Source of the DNA: Longivirga sp036510975
Lineage (GTDB): Bacteria; Actinomycetota; Actinomycetes; S36-B12; CAIYMF01
DNA: 31,080 nucleotides
Assembly: GCA_036510975.1 (NCBI GenBank)
Contig: DATCCY010000106.1
Span: 1-31,080, forward strand
Reading direction: 5' to 3'
Position numbers and translations under genes: made by a program. The notes beneath the pieces were generated by a model, which had not been told where the DNA came from, ran no database searches, and saw nothing but the letters and a program-made list of their open reading frames with translations. Numbering within the stretch: the stretch's first letter is position 1; the number at the start of each line of letters is the position of its first letter. Below are positions 23,891-30,585 of the stretch, piece by piece.

Positions 23891-25270
23891 TCAGAAGCCG
23901 CCGCCACCGCCGTCGCCACCACCACCACCGAAGTCGCCGCCTCCACCGCCCATCCAGCCGCCGCCGCCGGAGTCGCCTCCACCGCCCATCCAGCCGCCGC
24001 CGCTGTCGTAGACGTTGTTCACGACGGTGGTGTGGCCGCCGCCGAGCATCGTCCCGATCATGAGCGCGGGAAGGATGTTGCCGTAGGCGTTGTAGTAGCC
24101 CCCGGCGTAGGGCTGGTACTGCGGGCCGGCCATCCAGTACGGCACCCGCTGCCCGGCGGTGCCGACCGGGACCTCGCGGGCGACCGGGGTGCGGCCGTCG
24201 GCGATCGCGACCGCACAGGCCTGGCACACCGGTACCGAGCGCTGCGCGCCGCCCTCCGGCGCCCACATGACGTCCTGCACGCTCGGCCCGTGACGCGGGT
24301 CGATGAAGCACGGTGCGCGGCGGACCGGCACCGGGGTCCCGTTGATCCGCGCGGTCGCGCAGGCGAGGTAGTAGCGGCCGTCCTCGAGCGCCTGGGTGAC
24401 CAGGGCCGCCTCCTGCGGCGAGCGCATGCCGTCGGCCCGGATCTTGGCGTTGTCGTACGCCGCGAGCGCTGCGGTGAGCTCGGCCCGCCCGGCGTCGCCG
24501 AGTCGCGCGTCGGTCGCGTCGACGGCGGTGGCCTGCTCCCCGAACTCCGTGACGTCCTCGTCGACGACCGTGCGCACCGCCGCGAGCTGCTCGGCCTTGC
24601 GCCTGCTGCTCGACCGGGAGGCGACGGCACCGATGCCGACCACGGCGGCGAGCCCGATGCCGCCGACGAGCAGGATCGGGGTGAGGTTCACGCCGCTCGT
24701 GTCCGAGCCGGTGGACCCGGGGTCGAGCGCCGGGCCCGTGGCGGTCCCGTCGCCGGAGCCGCCGCTGGACCCGGCGGCGAGGTCGGTGACGCCCGCGATG
24801 AACGCGTCGAGGATCGCGTTGGCTCCGCCCGCCTTGTGGTCGGCCACCGACTGGGTGGCGAGCTGTCCGACCGGGAAGAGCTGGGAGTCGGCATAGAACT
24901 GACGGCCGGCGACGACGGCGTAGGTGCCGGTGACGCCGACCTTGGCGCCGAGCTGGTGGGTGTACTGCGAGATCGACAGACCGCCGAGCGACGCGGAGTT
25001 GATCACGGCGACGTAGAGCGGGGTACCGGCCGCCTGCACATCGGTGAGGAGCCGCTCGTAGTCGCTGGGGAAGACCTGCGCCTCGTTGCCGCCCTCGACG
25101 TAGACCGGCGAGCTCTGCAGGGCGGTCGCGACGGTGTCGATCGGCACGGCGGCCGACGCCGCAGGGGCGGCGAGGACGAGGGCGACGAACGCGAGGACCA
25201 CGGCGACGAGGACGCCCCGTCGGCGGGTCGGGCGACGATCCTGGACAGACGACACCGCGCGGAGGTCCAT
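23891..25270 (-). CDS. TPM-domain membrane protein with glycine-rich C-terminus
   Basis: A 459-residue protein. An N-terminal signal or anchor helix lies at about 17-40 (VLVAVVLAFVALVLAAPAASA). It is followed by an extracytoplasmic domain with TPM-like character (VYVEGGNEAQVFPSDYERL onwards), a Ser/Gly/Thr linker, and a second membrane helix at about 195-218. The C-terminal region has a helical part (QLAAVRTVVDEDVTEFGEQ) and a Cys-containing block with PVCQACA. It ends in a Gly-rich tail of about 38 residues with two near-identical GGGWMGGGG-type units. TPM proteins have been linked to envelope or photosystem repair, but bacterial roles are poorly defined. ATG 25270 lies 7 nt after a -10 box; GTG 25279 overlaps that box and is unlikely. 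Confidence 0.8.
   Translation of the reverse strand: MDLRAVSSVQDRRPTRRRGVLVAVVLAFVALVLAAPAASAAVPIDTVATALQSSPVYVEGGNEAQVFPSDYERLLTDVQAAGTPLYVAVINSASLGGLSISQYTHQLGAKVGVTGTYAVVAGRQFYADSQLFPVGQLATQSVADHKAGGANAILDAFIAGVTDLAAGSSGGSGDGTATGPALDPGSTGSDTSGVNLTPILLVGGIGLAAVVGIGAVASRSSSRRKAEQLAAVRTVVDEDVTEFGEQATAVDATDARLGDAGRAELTAALAAYDNAKIRADGMRSPQEAALVTQALEDGRYYLACATARINGTPVPVRRAPCFIDPRHGPSVQDVMWAPEGGAQRSVPVCQACAVAIADGRTPVAREVPVGTAGQRVPYWMAGPQYQPYAGGYYNAYGNILPALMIGTMLGGGHTTVVNNVYDSGGGWMGGGGDSGGGGWMGGGGGDFGGGGGDGGGGGF
23940..24002. repeat. 27-bp direct repeat in the Gly-rich tail of the TPM gene
   Basis: Two identical 27-bp copies, 23940-23966 and 23976-24002, start 36 bp apart and encode the repeated Gly-Gly-Trp-Met-Gly-Gly units. 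The repeat keeps the frame, so gain or loss of a unit would change tail length without a frameshift. Confidence 0.75.
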
Positions 25271-25283
25271 GTCGCTCACGCTA
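25268..25283 (-). promoter_or_regulatory. -10 box and leaderless start of the TPM gene
   Basis: Minus strand: TAGCGT (25283-25278), 7 nt, then ATG 25270. Hexamer and spacing match those of punA. Confidence 0.6.
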
Positions 25284-25348
25284 CGCCTGCGCCCCGGCCG
25301 CAACCCGGCTGGGCGGGCGTCGCGGCCGCGCCACGGGCGAAGGCCAGG

Positions 25349-27115
25349 TCAGTCCTTGATCTCGAGCAGGACCGTGCCGCTCGGCACCGTGGCCCCGACC
25401 TCGGCGGTGAGCCCGGTGACGGTGCCTGCCTTGTGCGCGGTGAGCGGCTGCTCCATCTTCATCGCCTCGAGGACCACGACGAGGTCGCCGGCCTCGACGA
25501 GCTGGCCATCCTCGACGGCGACCTTGACGATCGTGCCCTGCATGGGCGCGGCGACCGAGTCTCCCGAGGCGGCGCTGCCGCCCTTCTTGGCGCTGCGCTT
25601 CGGTGCCTTCTTCGGACCGGCAGCGGCACCGCCGCCGTGCCCGAGGGCGATGCCCGCGGGAAGCACGACCTCGAGGCGCTTGCCGCCCACCTCGACCGTG
25701 AGCGACTGGCGCACCTCGGGCTCCGCCACGTCGGCAGCGGCACCGGCGTAGGCCGGGATGTCGTTGACGAACTCGGTCTCGATCCAGCGGGTGTGGACCC
25801 GGAACGGGACGTCGTCGGGGGTCGCGAACGCCGGGTCGCGCACGACGGCGCGGTGGAAGGTCAGGGCGGTGGCGATCCCCTCGACCTCGAACTCGTCGAG
25901 CGCCCGGCGGGAGCGCTCGAGCGCCTGTTCGCGGGTGGCGCCGGTGACGATGAGCTTGGCGAGCAGCGAGTCGAAGTTGCCGCCGATGACGTCGCCGGCC
26001 TGGAATCCGGCGTCGAGCCTGACGCCAGGACCTGACGGCGGGTTCCACACGGTGAGGACGCCGGGGCCGGGCAGGAAGGAGCGACCGGGGTCCTCGCCGT
26101 TGATGCGGAACTCGAAGGAGTGGCCGCGCAGCGGCGGGTCGTCGAAGCCGAGGACCTCGCCGTTCGCGATGCGGAGCTGCTCGCGGACCAGGTCGATGCC
26201 CGAGACCTCCTCGGTCACCGGGTGCTCGACCTGGAGCCGGGTGTTGACCTCGAGGAAGGAGATGGTGCCGTCCACGCCGACGAGGAACTCGCAGGTGCCG
26301 GCGCCGTAGTAGCCGGCCTCCTTGATGATCGCCTTCGACGCGCGGTAGAGCTCGTCGCGCTGGTGCTCCGAGAGGTACGGCGCGGGCGCCTCCTCGACGA
26401 GCTTCTGGTGGCGTCGCTGCAGCGAGCAGTCGCGGGTGGAGACCACGACGACGTTGCCGTGCTGGTCGGCCAGGACCTGGGTCTCGACGTGGCGCGGGCT
26501 GTCGAGGTAGCGCTCGACGAAGCACTCGCCGCGGCCGAAGGCTGCGACGGCCTCGCGGACCGCGGAGTCGAACAGCTCGGGGATCTCCTCGATCGTGCGC
26601 GCGACCTTGAGACCTCGACCACCGCCGCCGAACGCCGCCTTGATGGCGATCGGGAGACCGTGCGCGCGGGCGAACTCCTGGATCTCCTCGGCCGTCTCGA
26701 CCGGGTCGGGAGTGCCCTCCACCTGGGGCGCGCCGGCGCGCTGGGCGATGTGGCGCGCCGACACCTTGTCGCCGAGCGAGCGGATCGCGTCCGGCGGCGG
26801 GCCGATCCAGACCAGCCCCGCGTCGATGACGGACTGCGCGAAGTCGGCGTTCTCGGACAGGAAGCCGTAGCCGGGGTGGACCGAGTCGGCGCCGGACCTG
26901 CGCGCGACGTCGAGCAGCTTGTCCACGACGAGGTAGGTCTCCGCGGCGGTCGAGCCGCCGAGCGCGTAGGCCTCGTCGGCCGTCTTGACGTGCAGCGCGT
27001 CGCGATCGGGGTCGGCGTAGACGGCGACGCTGGCGATGCCCGCGTCGCGGCACGCCCGCGCCACCCGGATGGCGATCTCGCCACGGTTGGCGATGAGGAC
27101 CTTCGAGATGGTCAT
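25349..27115 (-). CDS. Acyl-CoA carboxylase alpha subunit (biotin carboxylase + biotin carrier)
   Basis: A 588-residue fusion of biotin carboxylase with a biotin carrier domain. The N-terminal carboxylase domain starts at KVLIANRGEIAIRV. The ATP-grasp part has GGGGRGLKVA near 165, and EVNTRLQVEHPVTEEVSGIDLV near 290 carries active-site residues. The C-terminal biotinyl domain has EAMKMEQ with the biotin Lys at about 553. It carboxylates biotin for an acyl-CoA (acetyl, propionyl or branched-chain) carboxylase; the divergent carboxyltransferase at 27.8-29.3 kb is the natural partner. ATG 27115 overlaps the MerR gene's stop by 4 bp (ATGA), with AGGAG 10 nt upstream. A linker rich in Ala, Lys and Gly precedes the biotin domain. 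Confidence 0.94.
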   Translation of the reverse strand: MTISKVLIANRGEIAIRVARACRDAGIASVAVYADPDRDALHVKTADEAYALGGSTAAETYLVVDKLLDVARRSGADSVHPGYGFLSENADFAQSVIDAGLVWIGPPPDAIRSLGDKVSARHIAQRAGAPQVEGTPDPVETAEEIQEFARAHGLPIAIKAAFGGGGRGLKVARTIEEIPELFDSAVREAVAAFGRGECFVERYLDSPRHVETQVLADQHGNVVVVSTRDCSLQRRHQKLVEEAPAPYLSEHQRDELYRASKAIIKEAGYYGAGTCEFLVGVDGTISFLEVNTRLQVEHPVTEEVSGIDLVREQLRIANGEVLGFDDPPLRGHSFEFRINGEDPGRSFLPGPGVLTVWNPPSGPGVRLDAGFQAGDVIGGNFDSLLAKLIVTGATREQALERSRRALDEFEVEGIATALTFHRAVVRDPAFATPDDVPFRVHTRWIETEFVNDIPAYAGAAADVAEPEVRQSLTVEVGGKRLEVVLPAGIALGHGGGAAAGPKKAPKRSAKKGGSAASGDSVAAPMQGTIVKVAVEDGQLVEAGDLVVVLEAMKMEQPLTAHKAGTVTGLTAEVGATVPSGTVLLEIKD

Positions 27116-27651
27116 CGCGACTTCGCTCCTGACGCCGGGGACGGGGCGTGGTCCGAGCCCGGTGCGGGTCCCGCGGCCGCACCAACGTTCACCTTGCCAG
27201 AACGGACCCCCTGCGCGCGGGTCGGGGGAGAGACCCGGCGACGTGACCTCGGCGACGCAGCCGAGGGGTCCAGCTCGACGAGCCGGGCCTGGCACCTGCG
27301 GGTGACGTCCTCGACCTCGTCGAGCGTGCGGAGGATCTCGTCCTGGCGGGCGACGAGGTCGGCGCGCACCGTCTCGAGGGACGCCAGCAGCCGGCGTATC
27401 TGGCCGGCCTCGCCCGGCTCCGCGTCGTACATGTCGACGATCTCGCGGATCTCGGCCAGCGACATCCCGAACCGCTTGCCGCGCACGGCGAGCACGAGCC
27501 GCGCTCGGTCCCGGGGCGTGTAGCGACGGGCGGCGCCGCCGCCCGTGCGCGCGGGGGACACGATGCCGGCCTCCTCGTAGAAGCGCAGCGTGCGGGTGGT
27601 GACGCCGAGCTCCGCGGCGAGCTGCCCGACGGTGTACGTCTCGTCAGCCAC
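27112..27651 (-). CDS. MerR-family transcriptional regulator
   Basis: A 179-residue regulator. The N-terminal winged HTH is clear: YTVGQLAAELGVTTRTLRFYEEAGIV (about 6-31), then RRYTPRDRARL. A coiled-coil dimerisation helix follows at about 85-125, and the last 50 residues are a low-complexity Ser/Arg/Pro/Gly tail that seems disordered. No metal-binding Cys set is visible, arguing against a metal sensor. GTG 27651 is preceded by GAGGAGG five nt away, clearly better than ATG 27675. It overlaps the carboxylase alpha gene by 4 bp and faces the beta subunit gene. Regulation of the carboxylase genes, possibly like LiuR-type MerR proteins of branched-chain amino-acid or fatty-acid degradation, is inferred. 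Confidence 0.9.
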   Translation of the reverse strand: MADETYTVGQLAAELGVTTRTLRFYEEAGIVSPARTGGGAARRYTPRDRARLVLAVRGKRFGMSLAEIREIVDMYDAEPGEAGQIRRLLASLETVRADLVARQDEILRTLDEVEDVTRRCQARLVELDPSAASPRSRRRVSPPTRAQGVRSGKVNVGAAAGPAPGSDHAPSPASGAKSR

Positions 27652-27708
27652 ATCGACCTCCTCGGAGCGGTTCATGATCGCGAGTTGTGGACAGATCGGG
27701 CGAAAGAA

Positions 27709-27737
27709 CCTTGATCGTCCCTAAGGGGCGATCAAGG
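27709..27737. promoter_or_regulatory. Long inverted repeat upstream of the MerR gene
   Basis: CCTTGATCG (27709-27717) and CGATCAAGG (27729-27737) are perfect 9-bp arms; inner CCC and GGG extend the pairing to leave a TAA loop. On the minus strand, TTGATC (27735-27730) could be a -35 hexamer for the MerR operon with a weak AAGGTT at -10, so the repeat would overlap the promoter. It is a candidate second operator or an RNA hairpin. Confidence 0.5.
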
Positions 27738-27772
27738 AAGGGGTGGGGTGGTCGTGGAGGGGAGTGTGGCGC

Positions 27773-27792
27773 TACCTTGACGTTCACGTCAA
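27773..27792 (+). promoter_or_regulatory. Palindromic candidate MerR operator over the carboxyltransferase promoter
   Basis: TTGACGT (27777-27783) and ACGTCAA (27786-27792) are perfect 7-bp arms around TC. A -10-like TACCTT (27773-27778) overlaps its left end. The form TTNACGTNNACGTNAA resembles, from memory, the LiuR-type MerR binding motif, and a MerR gene is adjacent. Confidence 0.55.
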
Positions 27793-27809
27793 CGTCATGG
27801 GAGGACGCG

Positions 27810-29330
27810 GTGAGCGAGGACGCGATCCGGGCGGCGCGCGCGGCTACGACGCGGGTGCCCGAGGCTGCGGCCGCGAAGCTCGCGGCCGCGGGCAAGCTCC
27901 ACCCGCGCGAGCGCATCGCGCTGCTCATGGACCCCGGGTCGTTCGTCGAGGACGGCCAGTTCGCCAACGCCCTCGCCGCCGGCCTCCCCGCCGACGGCGT
28001 CGTCACCGGGCGGGGAACCGTCGACGGACGGCCGGCGCTCGTGGTCGCGAACGACCCGACGGTGAAGGCCGGCTCGTGGGGCGCACGCACGGTCGAGAAG
28101 ATCGTGCGGGTCACCGAGGCGGCGCTGCGCGACGAGCTCCCGGTGTTCTGGTTCATCGACTCCGCCGGTGCGCGCATCACCGACCAGGTCGACCTGTTCC
28201 CCGGTCGTCGAGGCGCCGGACGGATCTTCCACAACCAGGTGGCGCTGTCGGGGAAGGTGCCGCAGATCTGCTGCCTGTTCGGCCCGTCCGCCGCGGGTGG
28301 TGCGTACATCCCCGCGTTCTGCGACGTCGTGATCATGGTGGAGGGCAACGCCTCGATGTACCTCGGCAGCCCGCGCATGGCGGAGATGGTCGTGGGCGAG
28401 AAGGTCAGCCTCGAGGAGATGGGCGGCGCTCGGATGCACGCGACGGTCTCCGGGTGCGGCGACAACCTCGCCCACGACGACCACGACGCGATCGAGCAGG
28501 CCCGGCTGGTGTTCTCCTACCTCCCGGGCTCGTGGCGCCAGGAGCCCCCGGTCTACGCCGCCGAACCGGCAGCCCGCGAGTTCACCCCGGACCTCGTCCC
28601 CATGCCGGAGAGCAAGCCGTTCGACGTGCGCGACGTCGTCGAGGCACTCGTCGACCACGAGTCCTTCTTCGAGATCAAGCCGCTGTTCGCCGGCGAGCTC
28701 GTCACCGGGTTCGCGCGGCTCGAGGGCAAGGCGGTCGGGATCGTGGCGAACAACAGCGCGGTGCGGGGCGGCGTGCTCTTCGGCGACAGCGCAGACAAGG
28801 CGGCCCGCTTCATCTGGTGGTGCGACGCGTTCAACGTCCCGCTCGTCTACCTCGCCGACGTCCCCGGCTTCATGATCGGCTCCCACGTCGAGCGCGAGGG
28901 CATCATCCGACACGGAGCCAAGATGATCACCGCCGTCAGCGAGGCGACCGTGCCGCAGGTCTCCGTCGTCCTGCGCAAGGCCTACGGCGCCGGGCTCTAC
29001 GCCATGGCCGGTCCCGGCTTCGGCCCGGACGCGTGCCTCGCGCTCCCGACGGCGCGCATCGCGGTGATGGGACCCGAGGCAGCGGTGAACGCGGTCTACG
29101 CCAACAAGATCGAGGCGATCGAGGACGCCGGGGAGCGCGCCGCCTTCGTCGCGGCCCGGCGTACCGAGTACGAGGCCGACGTCGACCTGCTGCGCCTCGC
29201 CAGCGACCTGGTCATCGACGCCATCGTGGAACCGGCCGACCTGCGCCGCGAGATCGCGCTGCGGCTGACCGCCGCCGCCGGCCGCGACCGGCACTTCTCG
29301 ACCCGGCGCCACGGCGTGCCGCCGGTCTGA
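27810..29330 (+). CDS. Acyl-CoA carboxylase beta subunit (carboxyltransferase)
   Basis: A 506-residue biotin-dependent carboxyltransferase. The N-terminal domain has SAGARITDQVDLFPGRRGAG and GPSAAGGAYIPAFCDVV, and the C-terminal domain has KMITAVSEATVPQVSVVLRKAYGAGLYAM. The two domains bind acyl-CoA and carboxybiotin. The DQVDLFPGRRGAGRIFHN block is closer to what I recall of AccD2-like actinobacterial proteins than to acetyl/propionyl AccD5 or methylcrotonyl types, so the acyl-CoA substrate is left open. GTG 27810 has GGGAGG 5 nt upstream, far better than the frame start at 27687. It diverges from the MerR-alpha-subunit operon, and a palindrome covers its promoter. No epsilon subunit is visible nearby. 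Confidence 0.92.
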   Translation: MSEDAIRAARAATTRVPEAAAAKLAAAGKLHPRERIALLMDPGSFVEDGQFANALAAGLPADGVVTGRGTVDGRPALVVANDPTVKAGSWGARTVEKIVRVTEAALRDELPVFWFIDSAGARITDQVDLFPGRRGAGRIFHNQVALSGKVPQICCLFGPSAAGGAYIPAFCDVVIMVEGNASMYLGSPRMAEMVVGEKVSLEEMGGARMHATVSGCGDNLAHDDHDAIEQARLVFSYLPGSWRQEPPVYAAEPAAREFTPDLVPMPESKPFDVRDVVEALVDHESFFEIKPLFAGELVTGFARLEGKAVGIVANNSAVRGGVLFGDSADKAARFIWWCDAFNVPLVYLADVPGFMIGSHVEREGIIRHGAKMITAVSEATVPQVSVVLRKAYGAGLYAMAGPGFGPDACLALPTARIAVMGPEAAVNAVYANKIEAIEDAGERAAFVAARRTEYEADVDLLRLASDLVIDAIVEPADLRREIALRLTAAAGRDRHFSTRRHGVPPV

Positions 29331-29364
29331 CCACGGTCACGGTGGCCGTCCGGGCGCTATCGGC

Positions 29365-29772
29365 TCAGTCCGGCGGCGCGGCACCGACCTGACGGCGCAG
29401 GAAGTGCTCGTCCACGCACTCCCAGTCCTCGGCGATCGCGCCGTCCTCGAACCGGTAGAGCGTGATGCCGGGGACCGCGACCTCGGCGGCGGTCGGCGCC
29501 TCCCCGAACAGCGAGCCCGTGTGGCGCCCGCGCCCGGTGAACCGCACGACGACCTTCTCGCCCTCGGACACGATGTCGTCGATCTCGACCCGGAACCCCT
29601 CGAGCCCGGAGCGGATCCACTCCGCGCCGCGGTAGAACTGCTCGGACGTGAGCGCCAGGTCGTTGGTGTGGTGCCGGTAGTCCGCCGTGCAGAAGTCGGC
29701 GAGGTCGTCCCACTCGCCGGCGTTGTACGCGGCGAGGTACTCCCGCAGGATCGCCTTGCGCACCTCGGACAT
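29365..29772 (-). CDS. SnoaL-like (NTF2-fold) protein
   Basis: A 135-residue single-domain protein of the SnoaL/NTF2-like superfamily. Typical elements are the N-terminal helix AILREYLAAYNAGEWDDLADFCTADYRHH, the cavity-lining middle EKVVVRFTGRGRHTGSLFG, and the final GITLYRFEDGAIAEDWECVDEH. Members are ester cyclases, dehydratases or non-enzymatic binders, so no function is assigned. ATG 29772 has GGGGAGG five nt upstream, better than 29805. It converges with the carboxyltransferase gene with 34 bp between stops. Confidence 0.82.
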   Translation of the reverse strand: MSEVRKAILREYLAAYNAGEWDDLADFCTADYRHHTNDLALTSEQFYRGAEWIRSGLEGFRVEIDDIVSEGEKVVVRFTGRGRHTGSLFGEAPTAAEVAVPGITLYRFEDGAIAEDWECVDEHFLRRQVGAAPPD

Positions 29773-29864
29773 CCGACCTCCCCTGGTCGTCGCTCTCCTG
29801 GTCACGGTAGTGACGGCGGGCGCGTGAGGCTCGGTCGGCGACGAACGTCACACGCGGGTGCGGC

Positions 29865-29879
29865 TAGCGTGGTGGCGTG
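29865..29879 (+). promoter_or_regulatory. -10 box and leaderless start of the MOSC gene
   Basis: TAGCGT (29865-29870), 6 nt, then GTG 29877. No Shine-Dalgarno sequence lies before the start. Confidence 0.6.
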
Positions 29880-30524
29880 ACACCGACGCCGAGCCCCTCA
29901 CCCTCACCCGCACCCGAGGAGCCGCGCGTGCTGTCCGTGAACCTCGCGCACGTGCGGCCGAACCCGTACAAGGACGCCGCCGACACCGGCATCGACAAGC
30001 GACCCACCGAACAGCCGGTCCTGGTGCGTGCCCCTGGACCGAGGGAGGGCGGTGCCGGCAGCGGGCTCGTGGGCGACTCCATCGGAGACCGCTCCGTGCA
30101 CGGCGGCGACGACCAGGCCGTCTACGCCTATGCGCGGGAGGACCTCGACCGCTGGGCTGCCTATCTCGGCCGAGAGCTGGGCAACGGGTCCTTCGGGGAG
30201 AACCTCACGACGCGCGGGGTCGACGTCAACGGCGCGCGCATCGGTGAGCGCTGGCGCATCGGCGACGAGCTCGAGCTCGAGGTGACCGATCCGCGCGTCC
30301 CCTGCGCGACCTTCCGGGGCTGGATCGACCGTCGGGGCTGGTTGCGCGAGTTCACCCTCGCCGCCGTCCCGGGCACCTACCTGCGGGTCGTGGCGCCCGG
30401 CACGGTCCGCGCGGGCGACCGCGTAGTCGTCTCGCACCGCCCCGAGCCCGGTGCCACGGTCGCCGAGGTGTTCCGGTCGATCATGCGCGTCTCCGACGAC
30501 GACGTGTCACCCCTCGACGTCTGA
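29877..30524 (+). CDS. MOSC-domain protein (YiiM-like)
   Basis: A 215-residue MOSC protein, a family that handles molybdenum-cofactor sulfur or reduces N-hydroxylated compounds (YiiM, MOSC-domain oxidoreductases). After a Pro/Ser-rich N-terminus come VLSVNLAHVRPNP, DRSVHGGDDQAVYAYAREDL and LGNGSFGENLTTRGVDVN, all family-typical blocks. The Cys of DPRVPCATFRG (about residue 143) matches the position of the conserved MOSC Cys that binds cofactor sulfur. A C-terminal extension follows, as in YiiM. It is preceded by a -10 box and followed by a long hairpin. No molybdopterin genes are nearby, so its substrate is unknown. Confidence 0.87.
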   Translation: MTPTPSPSPSPAPEEPRVLSVNLAHVRPNPYKDAADTGIDKRPTEQPVLVRAPGPREGGAGSGLVGDSIGDRSVHGGDDQAVYAYAREDLDRWAAYLGRELGNGSFGENLTTRGVDVNGARIGERWRIGDELELEVTDPRVPCATFRGWIDRRGWLREFTLAAVPGTYLRVVAPGTVRAGDRVVVSHRPEPGATVAEVFRSIMRVSDDDVSPLDV

Positions 30525-30585
30525 CCCGCGGTGGCGATAGCAGCATCGCGCTGCAGACGACACGTGCCTGCTATCGCCTCGCGGG
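30525..30585. terminator. Long hairpin between the MOSC and Maf genes
   Basis: GGCGATAGCAG (30533-30543) pairs perfectly with CTGCTATCGCC (30568-30578); outer CCCGCG (30525-30530) pairs with CGCGGG (30580-30585) across small bulges. It begins right after the MOSC stop and covers the Maf stop codon (30571-30573), so it encodes the last Maf residues. Probably a bidirectional terminator. Confidence 0.7.

Noticed and set aside
23895..24002. CCG/CCA-rich repeated stretch as a CRISPR array or intergenic satellite
   Set aside because: It lies in frame within the TPM gene and encodes a glycine-rich tail; there are only two copies and no spacers.
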